DNA from: Nocardia sp. SYP-A9097
Lineage (GTDB): Bacteria > Actinomycetota > Actinomycetes > Mycobacteriales > Mycobacteriaceae
DNA: 64,000 nucleotides
Assembly (NCBI RefSeq): GCF_009649815.1
Contig: NZ_WJIC01000009.1
Location: forward strand, 124,001-188,000
Direction of reading: 5' to 3'
Shown here: positions 1 through 8,746 of the stretch, piece after piece
How positions within the stretch are numbered: the stretch's first letter is position 1
Layout: every line of letters starts with the position of its first letter
Notes under the pieces: generated by a model
Told to the model about the DNA's origin: nothing
Databases searched by the model: none
What the model saw: the letters and a program-made list of their open reading frames with translations, nothing else
Program-made: the position numbers and the translations under genes

Positions 1-1
1 G

Positions 2-361
2 GTGCATGTGCCGCACTATCTGACCCAGACCGCGTATCCCGAAGCGGCGCAGACGCTGCTGGAGAATGTGGCCGAGAACGCCGGGCTGGAACTGCCTTTG
101 GCGGCGTTGAGTGAAGCGGCCGCGCGGGTGCGCGAGCAGGTCAACGAGCACATCTCCGGCAACTCCGAGGTGGAGAATGTCGTGCAGGCCCTGGAGCGGC
201 AGTACGATAGCTTCGTCACCGCGCAGGAACGCCAGTCCAGCCTGCTGGCACCGGACGCGGATCTGCCCACCGGTGATGAGCTGGGCGCGGAGTTCGAGAA
301 GTTCCTGGCCGAACAGTCGGGGTTCAGCGAGGGCGATGAAAGCGGCGAGTCGCACCGATAG
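2..361 (+). CDS. PAC2 family protein, C-terminal part (5' truncated by window edge)
   Basis: Only the last ~119 residues are present; the frame is open at the left edge, so the true start lies outside. The segment with VPHYLTQTAYPEAA, followed by long acidic and alanine-rich helices ending in VQALERQYDSF, is what I know from the C-terminal half of actinobacterial PAC2 (proteasome assembly chaperone-like) proteins. These proteins resemble eukaryotic assembly chaperones, but their role in actinobacteria is not settled. The tail after about residue 85 is acidic and probably disordered. The helicase gene follows after 58 bases on the same strand, so the two may be co-transcribed. The family call is fairly sure; the function is not. 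Confidence 0.7.
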   Translation: MHVPHYLTQTAYPEAAQTLLENVAENAGLELPLAALSEAAARVREQVNEHISGNSEVENVVQALERQYDSFVTAQERQSSLLAPDADLPTGDELGAEFEKFLAEQSGFSEGDESGESHR

Positions 362-419
362 CGGAGGCGAGCTGCCCGCCGTGGGCGGAGCCGGGCAGAT
401 CGCCCAGTAACGTAGTGGC

Positions 420-2930
420 GTGCAGCTATCCGAACTCGTCCCCGATCAAGCCGTACCCGATGTGGACGCGGATTGGCTGTACGAGACCTTCACCGATTGG
501 ACGACCTCCCAGGACCTGACGCTGTATCCGGCGCAGGAGGAGGCGTTGCTCGAGCTGTTCACCGGGTCGAATGTCATTCTGGCCACGCCCACCGGGTCGG
601 GTAAGTCGCTGGTTGCGATCGGCGCGCATTATGCGGCGCTGAATCGCGGGCAGCGCAGTTACTACACCGCGCCGATCAAGGCCCTGGTGAGCGAGAAGTT
701 CTTCGCGCTGTGCGAGGTGTTCGGGGCGGATCGGGTCGGCATGGTGACCGGTGACGCGGCGGTGAATCCGGATGCGCCGATCATCTGCGCGACCGCGGAG
801 ATTCTGGCGAATCTGGCGTTGCGCGAGGGCGAGAAGGCCAATGTCGGCCAGGTCATCATGGATGAGTTCCACTACTACTCCGATCCCGATCGCGGATGGG
901 CGTGGCAGGTGCCGCTCATCGAATTGCCGGGCGCGCAGTTCCTGCTCATGTCGGCGACGCTCGGTGAGGTCGACTTCTTCGCGGAGGATCTGCGGCGGCG
1001 CACCGGGAATGACACGGCGATCGTGTCCGGTGCGGAACGGCCTGTGCCGCTGAGCTTTTCGTATGTGCGCACGCCGATCCCCGAGACCCTGGAAGATCTG
1101 GTGACCACCAGTCTCGCGCCGGTGTATGTCGTGCATTTCACGCAGGCCGCGGCCATCGAACGCGCGCAGGCGCTGATGAGCGTGAACTTCGCGTCCAAGG
1201 CGGAGAAGGACGCGATTGCCGAGGCGCTCGGCGAATTCCGGTTCGCCACCGGATTCGGTAAAACGCTGTCGCGGTTCATTCGGCACGGCATCGGCGTGCA
1301 TCACGCGGGCATGCTGCCCAAGTATCGGCGGCTGGTGGAGAAGCTGGCCCAGGACGGACTGCTCAAAGTCGTCTGTGGCACAGACACTCTCGGCGTCGGC
1401 ATCAATGTGCCGATTCGTACCGTGCTGCTGACCGGGCTCACCAAATACGACGGCGTGCGTACGCGCAGGCTCAATGCCCGTGAATTCCACCAGATTTCGG
1501 GTCGCGCCGGTCGCGCCGGATTCGACACCATGGGCACGGTCGTGGTGCAGGCTCCCGAGCACGAGGTGGAGAACGCCCGGCTCATCGCCCGCGCCGGGGA
1601 TGATCCCAAGAAGCTCAAGAAGGTTCAGAAGCGTAAGCCGCCGGAGGGTTTCGTCTCCTGGTCCGAGGAGACGTTCGACCGGCTGGTCTCGGCCTCCCCC
1701 GAACCCATGCTGTCGCGCTTCAATGTCACCAATGCCATGCTGCTGAATGTCATTGCGCGCAAGGGCAATTGCTTCTACGCCATGCGACATCTGCTGGAGG
1801 ACAATCACGAACCGCGGGCGGCGCAGCGTAAGCACATTCTCAAGGCCATCAAGCTGTATCGGGCGTTGCGGGACGCGGGTGTGGTGCAGCAGCTCGACGA
1901 GCCCGACGAGTTCGGCCGTCATGCCCGGTTGATGGTGGATCTGCAACGTGATTTCGCGCTCGATCAGCCGCTGTCACCGTTCGCGCTGGCCGCGTTCGAA
2001 CTGCTGGACAAGGAGTCGCTGACCTACACCCTCGATGTCATCACGCTCATCGAATCGACCCTGGAGAATCCGCGGCAGTTGCTGATGGGGCAGCAGCACA
2101 AAGCGCGCGGGGTGGCGGTCGCGGAGATGAAGGCCGACGGGATCGAGTACGAGGAGCGGATGGAGCTCCTGGAAGAGGTCACCTGGCCCAAGCCCCTCGC
2201 CGAAGAGCTGATTCTGCCGGCCTTCGAGACGTACAAGGCCGGTCACCCGTGGGTGTCCGAGTTCGAGCCCGCACCCAAGTCCGTGGTGCGCGAAATGGTC
2301 GAGCGCTCCATGACTTTCGCCGAATTGGTGTCACAGTACGAGCTGGCGCGGTCGGAGGGCGTGGTGCTGCGCTATCTCGCCGACGCGTATCGCGCGCTGC
2401 GGCGCACCGTGCCCGAGCAGGCGCGCACCGAGGAGTTGGACGACATCACCGAGTGGCTGGGCGAGCTGATTCGCCAGGTCGACTCGAGCCTCCTCGACGA
2501 GTGGGAGCAGCTCACCAATCCGGGCGCGGAGACCGATACCGAACAGTTGGCGTTCGGTGCGGAATCCGTACGTCCCATCTCCGCCAATGAGCGCTCATTC
2601 CGGGTACTTGTCCGAAACGCCCTGTTCCGGCGGGTCAACCTGGCCGCGCTGCACCACTGGAACACGCTCGACGATTTCGAGGACGAGCTGGACTGGGAGG
2701 CCGAACTCGAGCCCTACTTCGCCGAGTACGACGAAATCCGCACCGGCCCCAACGCGCGCGGCCCGAAGCTGTTCCAGGTGGAGAAGCGGGGCGAGTTCTG
2801 GCATGTGCGGCAGGTCCTGGACGACCCCGCCGGGGACCATGGCTGGAGTATCAACGCGGTCGTTGACCTGGCCGAATCCGATGCGGCGGGCGAGGTCGTA
2901 TTCGACGAGGTGAGCATCTCGGCGGGCTGA
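420..2930 (+). CDS. DEAD/DEAH-box (Ski2-like) helicase with C-terminal DUF3516
   Basis: An 836-residue superfamily 2 helicase, predicted to be a cytoplasmic ATP-dependent nucleic-acid unwinding enzyme. Motifs in order: Walker A ATPTGSGKS near residue 56, motif II MDEFHYY near 147 (DEFH variant), motif III MSATL near 178, and motif VI HQISGRAGRAG near 356. After about residue 400 comes a long region without helicase motifs, matching the DUF3516 extension of actinobacterial Ski2/HelY-like helicases. The start is GTG at 420; no strong ribosome site is visible, so the start is provisional. It follows the PAC2 gene closely. Substrate and pathway are unknown; an RNA-processing role is possible by analogy with Ski2 proteins. 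The gene ends just before a hairpin terminator. Confidence 0.85.
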   Translation: MQLSELVPDQAVPDVDADWLYETFTDWTTSQDLTLYPAQEEALLELFTGSNVILATPTGSGKSLVAIGAHYAALNRGQRSYYTAPIKALVSEKFFALCEVFGADRVGMVTGDAAVNPDAPIICATAEILANLALREGEKANVGQVIMDEFHYYSDPDRGWAWQVPLIELPGAQFLLMSATLGEVDFFAEDLRRRTGNDTAIVSGAERPVPLSFSYVRTPIPETLEDLVTTSLAPVYVVHFTQAAAIERAQALMSVNFASKAEKDAIAEALGEFRFATGFGKTLSRFIRHGIGVHHAGMLPKYRRLVEKLAQDGLLKVVCGTDTLGVGINVPIRTVLLTGLTKYDGVRTRRLNAREFHQISGRAGRAGFDTMGTVVVQAPEHEVENARLIARAGDDPKKLKKVQKRKPPEGFVSWSEETFDRLVSASPEPMLSRFNVTNAMLLNVIARKGNCFYAMRHLLEDNHEPRAAQRKHILKAIKLYRALRDAGVVQQLDEPDEFGRHARLMVDLQRDFALDQPLSPFALAAFELLDKESLTYTLDVITLIESTLENPRQLLMGQQHKARGVAVAEMKADGIEYEERMELLEEVTWPKPLAEELILPAFETYKAGHPWVSEFEPAPKSVVREMVERSMTFAELVSQYELARSEGVVLRYLADAYRALRRTVPEQARTEELDDITEWLGELIRQVDSSLLDEWEQLTNPGAETDTEQLAFGAESVRPISANERSFRVLVRNALFRRVNLAALHHWNTLDDFEDELDWEAELEPYFAEYDEIRTGPNARGPKLFQVEKRGEFWHVRQVLDDPAGDHGWSINAVVDLAESDAAGEVVFDEVSISAG

Positions 2931-2957
2931 GGTGGTCACACTCTCGTAAGGTCGCGG

Positions 2958-2978
2958 GGCCGCCTTCGGGCGGCCTTT
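2958..2978 (+). terminator. Hairpin terminator after the helicase gene
   Basis: GGCCGCC, loop TTCG, GGCGGCC forms a perfect 7-bp stem with a stable UUCG-type tetraloop at 2958-2975, followed by TTT. It starts 28 bases after the helicase stop codon and fits an intrinsic terminator. Confidence 0.7.
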
Positions 2979-3083
2979 CGGCGTTAAGGTGACCTAGTCG
3001 TTTGCTCGCCAGTTCGTTTTCCGACGCCAACCGCTGCTATTCTCGCTGGCTGTTGCCCGAGGCCGTTTCGCACGGCCCGAACA

Positions 3084-4217
3084 GTGGGGAGTTCCCTTAG
3101 ATTGACCGTTTCAAACTCTCGCGAGTCGCCCTGCCTCGTCGTCGACCTCAACCTGGTGCGCGCCAACTACCGCGCCCTGCACGCCGCGCTACCCACCGCG
3201 CGAATTCGCTTCGCCGTCAAGGCGAGTCCCCTACCGGAGATCATCCGGCTGCTCGACACCGAAGGCGCTGAGTTCGATGTAGCCAGCGTCGGTGAGATCG
3301 AACTCTGCCTGGCGCAGGGGGTTGATCCGGCCGTCATGTGTTACGGCAATCCCATCAAGAAGGCCGGCCATATCGCCACCGCGTACGCCGCGGGCGTGCG
3401 CCGCTTCGCCTTCGACACCGAGGACGATCTACAGCGCATTGCCGAGCATGCACCGGGCTCCGAGGTCGAGTGCCGATTCCTCGCTTCGGCTCCGCAGTCG
3501 CAGACGCCGTTCGGCAACAAGTTCGGTTGCGCGCCCGATGAAGCCGCGCAGCTGCTGGTGCGCGCGCACGATCTGGGATTGCGGGCCGGCGGCCCGTACT
3601 TCCATGTGGGTTCGCAGCAGCTGGACCCGCTCGCATGGCAGATCGGTATCGAACAGGCCGGCGCTATCGCGGATGCGCTGGTGGCCAAGAACATTCCCGT
3701 ATCGGTGGTGAATATCGGTGGGGGACTACCGATTTCGTACGCCGATGCGGCTCCCGGCGTGGATGAGCTGGGCGCGGTCATCACCGCGGCCGCCACCCGC
3801 CATCTCCCGGAATACACCGCTCTGATCGTGGAACCCGGTCGCGCCCTTGTGGGTAACACCGGAGTGATCCACTCCGAGGTGGTGAATGTTCGCCAGGCGC
3901 CGGACGGGCGGCGCTGGATATACCTCGATATCGGTCGCTACAACGGCATGGCCGAAACCGAGAACGAGTACATCGCCTACCGTTTCCAGACCGATCGCGA
4001 TGACGATCCGGTGGCCGAGGCGGTCGTCGCTGGTCCGACCTGCGACGGCGACGATGTACTGTATCAGCGCACGCGTGTCCTACTTCCGACCACGTTGCGA
4101 GCCGGTGATTCAGTTCGAATCCTCGAGACCGGCGCCTATACGGCGAGCTATTCGTCGGTGTCCTTCAACGGTTTTCCGCCTTTGACTGTTCATGTCACTG
4201 GCGCTGAGCGAGAGTGA
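3084..4217 (+). CDS. Type III PLP-dependent decarboxylase (ornithine/lysine decarboxylase-like)
   Basis: A 377-residue alanine-racemase-fold decarboxylase, predicted to make putrescine (or cadaverine) by decarboxylating ornithine (or lysine). Visible signatures: the PLP Schiff-base lysine in FAVKASP near residue 48, HVGSQQ near 175, the phosphate-binding glycine motif NIGGGLP near 210, EPGRALVG near 252, and the C-terminal GPTCDGDDVL carrying the active-site cysteine/aspartate expected in ornithine decarboxylases. GTG at 3084 opens the frame, but TTG at 3102 lies 10 bases after GGGGAG and is an equally good start. The stop overlaps the start of the SpeD-SpeE gene by four bases (GTGA), a strong operon sign. 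Ornithine versus lysine preference cannot be read from sequence alone. Confidence 0.85.
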   Translation: MGSSLRLTVSNSRESPCLVVDLNLVRANYRALHAALPTARIRFAVKASPLPEIIRLLDTEGAEFDVASVGEIELCLAQGVDPAVMCYGNPIKKAGHIATAYAAGVRRFAFDTEDDLQRIAEHAPGSEVECRFLASAPQSQTPFGNKFGCAPDEAAQLLVRAHDLGLRAGGPYFHVGSQQLDPLAWQIGIEQAGAIADALVAKNIPVSVVNIGGGLPISYADAAPGVDELGAVITAAATRHLPEYTALIVEPGRALVGNTGVIHSEVVNVRQAPDGRRWIYLDIGRYNGMAETENEYIAYRFQTDRDDDPVAEAVVAGPTCDGDDVLYQRTRVLLPTTLRAGDSVRILETGAYTASYSSVSFNGFPPLTVHVTGAERE

Positions 4218-5440
4218 GTTTAGCCATGACGGCAGAATTCACCGGCTGGCATGTGCTGGCCGAGTTCGGTGGTGTCGATGCGACCCTCTGCAACGACCTG
4301 GAACGACTCGAAGCCGCACTTCGAAAATCGTTGGTCGCCGCGGGGGTGACCATCTGTGATGTCGTGCGCAAGCAGTTCGAGCCGCAAGGTGTCACCATCC
4401 TGGCACTGCTGGCCGAGTCGCACGCCTCCATCCACACCTACCCCGAGTCCGGCGATATCTTCGTCGACGTATTCACTTGCGGCAGTATCGGTTCCGGCGC
4501 CACCAAGGCGGTTGAGCTACTGCAGCAGGAGCTTTCGCCGGGGACCGTCAATATGGAGGTCATCCAGCGCGGGCACAGCGCGCGCCGTATTCATGAGCCG
4601 GTCGGCGATGGTCTGACTCGCGTGTGGAACATGTCCGAGATCGTTGTCGACACGAACACTCCGTTCCAGCACATGGTGATCGCCAAGACCGAGCAGGGCC
4701 TGTCGCTGTTCTCCGACGACGATCGTCAGTCCACCGAGTTCTCGCAGCTCACCTACCACGAGGCCATGCTGGTCCCCGGGTACGCGCTGGCGGAGAAGCT
4801 GGACAAGGTGCTGATTATCGGTTCCGGCGAGGGCGTCGCGTCGCAGATGTCGGCGGCGGCGGGCGCTTCGCTCGTCGATCACGTCGATATCGATCAGCTG
4901 GAGGTGGAGCTGTGCGCCGAGCACCTCCCCTACGGCTACTCGCAGGCGGATCTGGCCGAGGCGGTCGCGCACAACGGCCCGATCAAGATGCATTACGCCG
5001 ACGGCTGGGACTTCTTGGCCAAGGCCGAGGCCGCGGGCGTGCGCTACGACATGATCTGTATCGACCTCCCGGACGAGCGGGTCGAGGACGCGCAGCACAA
5101 TCGCCTGTACGAGGACGACTTCCTCAACCGCTGTAAGGCGATCCTGGCCGAGGGTGGTGTGCTCGCGGCTCAGGCCGGCTGTCAGACCATGTGGCGCAAT
5201 GAAACTCTGAAGCGTTCGTGGACCCGGTTCCACAACCTGTTCGAGACCGTCGTTCCGTATGTGAGCGATGAGCACGAATGGACCTTCATCTTCGGTACTC
5301 CGAAGGCGATCGCGGATCCGGTCGCGAAGATGACCGCCACGCTGCCGACGCTGCCCTACAAGGCGGAGACCATCGACGAGCGGGCGATTATTCGCGGTGC
5401 GATCGAGCCGCACGCTCTGCGCGTGGGTGCCACGGTCTAG
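4214..5440 (+). CDS. Fused S-adenosylmethionine decarboxylase - spermidine synthase-like aminopropyltransferase
   Basis: A 408-residue fusion. Residues ~5-125 are a prokaryotic SpeD domain with the self-cleavage motif ESHASIHTYPE near residue 69; in this family the serine becomes the pyruvoyl cofactor. Residues ~140-390 are a class I methyltransferase-fold aminopropyltransferase (SpeE type) with TYHEAM, IIGSGEG and VDIDQLEVE. It should make decarboxylated AdoMet and transfer its aminopropyl group to the diamine made by the preceding decarboxylase, giving spermidine or a related triamine. The start GTG at 4214 overlaps the upstream stop; ATG at 4226 is an alternative. The usual GGGDGG loop reads GSGEGV and the catalytic aspartate region reads CIDLPDERVED, both divergent from typical SpeE. 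Confidence 0.85.
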   Translation: MSLAMTAEFTGWHVLAEFGGVDATLCNDLERLEAALRKSLVAAGVTICDVVRKQFEPQGVTILALLAESHASIHTYPESGDIFVDVFTCGSIGSGATKAVELLQQELSPGTVNMEVIQRGHSARRIHEPVGDGLTRVWNMSEIVVDTNTPFQHMVIAKTEQGLSLFSDDDRQSTEFSQLTYHEAMLVPGYALAEKLDKVLIIGSGEGVASQMSAAAGASLVDHVDIDQLEVELCAEHLPYGYSQADLAEAVAHNGPIKMHYADGWDFLAKAEAAGVRYDMICIDLPDERVEDAQHNRLYEDDFLNRCKAILAEGGVLAAQAGCQTMWRNETLKRSWTRFHNLFETVVPYVSDEHEWTFIFGTPKAIADPVAKMTATLPTLPYKAETIDERAIIRGAIEPHALRVGATV

Positions 5441-5462
5441 TTCGACTCGGCGCCAAACGTAC

Positions 5463-5498
5463 TGTGCCCGTACGGATCTGCGGATCCGTACGGGCACA
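5463..5498. terminator. Long hairpin, probable bidirectional terminator
   Basis: A perfect 16-bp inverted repeat (arms 5463-5478 and 5483-5498) encloses the loop TGCG. It lies between the polyamine operon and the convergent exported-protein gene and could serve both strands. There is no T-run on the + strand after the stem. Confidence 0.65.
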
Positions 5499-5515
5499 GC
5501 GCTGTCAGCGGTCGA

Positions 5516-6004
5516 TCAGCTGATCTGAACGTTCATGCCCAGGGTGAAGGTGTGGCCCTTCGAGGTGCAGGTGAGGCCGCCACCGCGGGGCTGACCGCCG
5601 AGGCAGCTGACGCCCGCGTAGTCGAAATGCGTTCCCGCGTAGACGTTTCCGTCGGGGCGCGGGACGTCGCTGAGCCAGCGGCTGCCGGGTCGGCCGTGCT
5701 GCCCGGTCAATCCGAAGGTCGGATGGGCGGGCAGGCCGGAGCCGTCGATGACGACATCGCTGATCGGAATGAAGCCCCACAGATTCATGCCCGGGGTGAG
5801 GTCGCAGCCGACATCACCGTTCGCGTGAATCGCACAGTTGGTGCGGCCCGAATCCGAGAAGTACAGGGTGTCGCCGTCCAGGAAGTCGGCATTGTTCGCC
5901 TCGAGAACGCCCGAAGCGGAGGCCACCCCCTGCCCCGCCATGGTCAGCGCGAACGCCGCCGCCGCTACCCCGAGTACAGTAGTCGCCCGCTTGATCATCG
6001 CCAT
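5516..6004 (-). CDS. Hypothetical exported protein
   Basis: A 162-residue protein with a clear Sec signal peptide: a positive start (MAMIKRAT), a hydrophobic stretch to about residue 25 and a probable cleavage after VASA near residue 31. The mature part has four cysteines (near 57, 67, 134 and 146) that could form two disulfides. I recognise no domain. ATG at 6004 is used; a second ATG two codons later would do as well. It converges on the polyamine operon across a shared hairpin. The role is unknown, probably an exported protein of actinomycetes. Confidence 0.7.
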   Translation of the reverse strand: MAMIKRATTVLGVAAAAFALTMAGQGVASASGVLEANNADFLDGDTLYFSDSGRTNCAIHANGDVGCDLTPGMNLWGFIPISDVVIDGSGLPAHPTFGLTGQHGRPGSRWLSDVPRPDGNVYAGTHFDYAGVSCLGGQPRGGGLTCTSKGHTFTLGMNVQIS

Positions 6005-6150
6005 ATGTCGCGAAATCCTTTCCGTAACAAAATTTGTCGCTTACTTTCCATCCCTCGACCCAATGCCCCGAACGCCGGCACCGGCGGGCTTATTCCAAGC
6101 TAACTGATCTCGCGACCGGATCCGGGCACCTTGCGGGGATCGGTTTGCGG

Positions 6151-7461
6151 TCAGCTCCACGCGCGGCGGGTTGCGGGCATACCGGTACGACCGTCCGGGT
6201 TCGGTACGACAGCCAGCACCTGATGCAGGCCGAGGCCGCCGTCTTCGAAGCCCAGGGCGGAGGCGGCCATATAGAGGCGCCAGATTCGGGCTCGACCCTC
6301 GCTGGTCATCGAGACCGCTTGCGGCCAAGCACTTTCCAGGTTTGCCACCCAATTCCGGAGGGTGATGGCGTAATGCTCGCGGAGGGATTCGACATCGCGG
6401 ACTTCGAATCCGGCGCGCTGCATGGCGAGGATGGTTTCACCCACATCCAGGAGTTCGCCATCGGGGAACACATAGCGGCCGACAAAGGATCGGGATCCCA
6501 TGACCGAACCACCCGGGGACGAGATGGCGTGGTTGAGCAGGCGGCCTTCGGGGTGCAGGAGGGTGCGCAGGGTGTCGAAATATGCTGCGGCCCTTTTTGT
6601 TCCGACATGTTCGAACATTCCGATCGAGGAGATGGCGTCGAATTCCTCGCCACGCAGATCGCGGTAGTCCTGCAGGCGGATTTCGATACGCGCGGACAGG
6701 CCCGCATCGGCAATACGTTCGCGGGCGAGTTCGGCCTGGGCGGCGCTGATGGTGACGCCGACAACCTGGGCGTCATAGGTGGCCGTAGCGTGCATTGCCA
6801 TTGCGCCCCAACCACATCCGACATCCAGCAGGCGCATACCGCGACGATCGCCCAAACCCAGTTTGCGGCAGATCAGATCATGTTTGGCGCGCTGCGCGCC
6901 TTCGAGCGACACGGCTGGGTCCGCGCCGCTGTGCCCGTCGTCATCCGGTCCGACGAATCGTGCGCACGAGTAGGTCATGCTCGGCCCGAGCACCAGCCGA
7001 TAGAAGTCATTGCCGACGTCGTAATGATGGCTGATGGCCGCTGCGTCACGGCCTTTGGTGTGCAGTCCGCCGCGCACCGGCCGGGCCTCCTCGGGCGGCG
7101 GCTCCGGTCGGCGCCCGACCGCCCCCAATTGCCGGGCCGCGCCGAGTGCCCGCCACGCGGAGTCCAGCCCGAGTCGGGCATCGCGAGGCGCGGTCGACTG
7201 CAACGCCCGCAGCAGGACGAAAATGTCACCCTCGAGATCCACCTCCCCCGAAACCAGTGCCCGCACCAACCCGAGTTCCCCTGGCGCCCAGATCAAATGA
7301 CGCAACGCGTTCTTCGATCGCACCCGCATCACCCCGGCACACTCCCCCGCCGGGACGATGGCACTCCCATCCCAGAACTCGAACCGCACCGGCGATTCAC
7401 GCCCCACCGCGGCATGCAATAGAGGCTCGAACGCTTGCGCAACAGTCGCCATGTCGCCCAT
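6151..7461 (-). CDS. Cyclopropane-fatty-acyl-phospholipid synthase family methyltransferase
   Basis: A 436-residue SAM-dependent enzyme of the CFA synthase/UfaA1 group, which methylates or cyclopropanates double bonds of membrane or mycolic-type acyl chains. The N-terminal ~110 residues form the CFA-type lipid-binding domain (WAPGELGLVRALVSGEVDLEGD). HHYDVGNDFYRLVLGPSMTYS near 145-165 is the family signature, LLDVGCGWGAMAMH near 215 is the SAM-binding motif, and SIGMFEHVG near 285 is the conserved acidic/His segment. The start is ATG at 7461, with ATG at 7452 as an alternative. A long palindromic element lies just upstream and could influence expression. The family is certain; the exact lipid substrate is not. 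Confidence 0.88.
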   Translation of the reverse strand: MGDMATVAQAFEPLLHAAVGRESPVRFEFWDGSAIVPAGECAGVMRVRSKNALRHLIWAPGELGLVRALVSGEVDLEGDIFVLLRALQSTAPRDARLGLDSAWRALGAARQLGAVGRRPEPPPEEARPVRGGLHTKGRDAAAISHHYDVGNDFYRLVLGPSMTYSCARFVGPDDDGHSGADPAVSLEGAQRAKHDLICRKLGLGDRRGMRLLDVGCGWGAMAMHATATYDAQVVGVTISAAQAELARERIADAGLSARIEIRLQDYRDLRGEEFDAISSIGMFEHVGTKRAAAYFDTLRTLLHPEGRLLNHAISSPGGSVMGSRSFVGRYVFPDGELLDVGETILAMQRAGFEVRDVESLREHYAITLRNWVANLESAWPQAVSMTSEGRARIWRLYMAASALGFEDGGLGLHQVLAVVPNPDGRTGMPATRRAWS

Positions 7462-7498
7462 CCGACCACTATGGCATCCACCATTGCGCCCTCCGGGT

Positions 7499-7577
7499 TG
7501 GACGCGCGATCAGGGGGTACTCATGGCCGCGATTCCGCGGCGAGTCGCGACATCATCACCCCCTGATCGCACGTCCA
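7499..7577. repeat. 79-base palindromic element with nested hairpin
   Basis: Arms at about 7499-7518 and 7558-7577 are complementary over 20 bases with one mismatch; the core GCGATCAGGGGGT/ACCCCCTGATCGC pairs perfectly over 13. Inside, GCCGCG-attc-CGCGGC makes a second 6-bp hairpin. It lies between two minus-strand genes: after the 7613-8350 gene and before the cyclopropane synthase start. It could be a terminator or attenuator, a structured leader RNA, or a miniature palindromic repeat element. No target-site duplication is evident. Confidence 0.6.
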
Positions 7578-7612
7578 GCTTCGTGAGACCGACCTAGGCC
7601 GAATACGCCGGA

Positions 7613-8350
7613 TCAGGCGATTACGGTGGAGAGCCAGTTGTCGTACGTCGGGTCCAGGCAGATGCCGAGCAGGGCAGCCAGTTCGGCGGTCACGGCGGGG
7701 GCGATTCGGACGCAGCAGGCCCTGCTGTCGAAACTCATTGGGGTACACAGGAATTCGAGTGCGCGGGCGGCCCACTCGGCCGGGATTTGATGCAGGGCAC
7801 GGTCTACCAGAACACCGTCGGCGTTACGGCTGCTGGTGAGAGTCCAGACCAGTGGGGCGTCGGAGGGTTGTAAGCCGGTGTCGCAGAGGCGGCATTCGAG
7901 TTCGCCGTGGAAAATGCTGTGGCGAGAGCATATTTCGAGATAGCAGCGATTCGGGGGCACCGCCCAGTCGCCCATCCACGAGTTGTCGACCGGTGCCGGG
8001 GAGAAAGCTTCGAGCATCGCGGCGAAGGCTTGCAGGGACTCGATATTGACGGGCTCGTAGTGGAGTCGATGCCAGCCGTCGCGCCGCAGGGCACGCCGCA
8101 TTGTGCGGGTGAAGAAACTGTATTCGCCTCGATCCCCGGTCCACGGAATTTCGTCCAAGTCGAAGCCGTCGGTTCCGCGCCCTTGGCGCCCGCCGAAATC
8201 GCAGAAGTACAGGACCAGGTGCTGTTCCCAAGGGGTGCGCGCGATCGGAGTCCCAGCCAGCGCCATCACATCGAAGAACACTTCGGTGCCGCCATTGCTG
8301 AAGTAGACGCTCGCACCGATTGCGCGAGCCCCGAACTTGTTTCCCACCAA
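7613..8350 (-). CDS. Hypothetical protein
   Basis: A 245-residue soluble protein with no signal peptide or membrane segment and no domain I recognise. It is rich in aromatic residues and has several cysteines (YFCDFGG, LECRLCDTG near 155, RACCVRIAP near 217). The LECRLCDTG pair could bind metal, but this is not supported further. The frame opens with TTG at 8350 followed directly by GTG at 8347, with no convincing ribosome site, so the start is uncertain. Codon use fits the neighbourhood, which supports a real gene. It sits beside the reductase remnant at 8381-8668 on the same strand. Confidence 0.55.
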   Translation of the reverse strand: MVGNKFGARAIGASVYFSNGGTEVFFDVMALAGTPIARTPWEQHLVLYFCDFGGRQGRGTDGFDLDEIPWTGDRGEYSFFTRTMRRALRRDGWHRLHYEPVNIESLQAFAAMLEAFSPAPVDNSWMGDWAVPPNRCYLEICSRHSIFHGELECRLCDTGLQPSDAPLVWTLTSSRNADGVLVDRALHQIPAEWAARALEFLCTPMSFDSRACCVRIAPAVTAELAALLGICLDPTYDNWLSTVIA

Positions 8351-8380
8351 TCGGACTGTAGTCGGGGGCCAATGACTCCG

Positions 8381-8668
8381 TCAGCCGGTCGGTGGAGTGA
8401 TCGGGTGGTAGCGGACGTTGAGCGTGGCGGTGGGGTTGGGGGTGCCGAGTTGGTGTAGGCGGATGGGGGTGGTGCCGGGGTTGTCGTAGAGGCGGATGCC
8501 TTCGCCGCCGCGCCAGCCGGGGTGGAAGGCGATGCCGGTCATCCAGTCCATCTCGTGGTTGGGTCCGGCGACGAATCCGTCCAGGGACATGGTGAAGTGC
8601 CACAGCACTTTTCCGCTCGCGGTCTGGGGTGTGAGGTCGGCATACGCCGCTCCAGGATCTGCTTGCAT
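8381..8668 (-). pseudogene. Dihydrofolate reductase/RibD C-terminal family protein with large internal deletion
   Basis: The encoded chain (ATG at 8668; the frame can open at TTG 8716) starts with the typical N-terminus of RibD_C/DHFR-like proteins, GKVLWHFTMSLDGFVAGPN then MDWMTG. After HPGWRG it jumps to GIRLYDNPGTTPIRL and LNVRYHPI, which I recognise as the C-terminal end of the same family. Intact members are about 180-210 residues; this frame gives about 95-111. The central Rossmann-like part, with most of the cofactor site, is therefore missing although the frame stays open. It is almost certainly a non-functional remnant of an internal deletion near 8500. Confidence 0.7.
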
Positions 8669-8746
8669 TCTGCAATCGGTCTGATTCAGCGTAGATCTAC
8701 CGATTGTGGATCGCAATCACCTTTGCGGCGGCAGCCGATCTCCCCC

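Noticed and set aside
426..1946. 506-residue reading frame on the minus strand
   Set aside because: Antisense shadow of the DUF3516 helicase gene; His/Arg/Gly-rich composition with no motif, while the + frame carries all helicase motifs.
4105..4130. tRNA-like T-loop (GTTCGAATCC)
   Set aside because: Lies inside the conserved coding sequence of the PLP decarboxylase and no acceptor or anticodon stem can be formed around it.
6034..7422. 462-residue reading frame on the plus strand
   Set aside because: Antisense shadow of the cyclopropane synthase; the minus frame has the full SAM-binding and CFA signatures.
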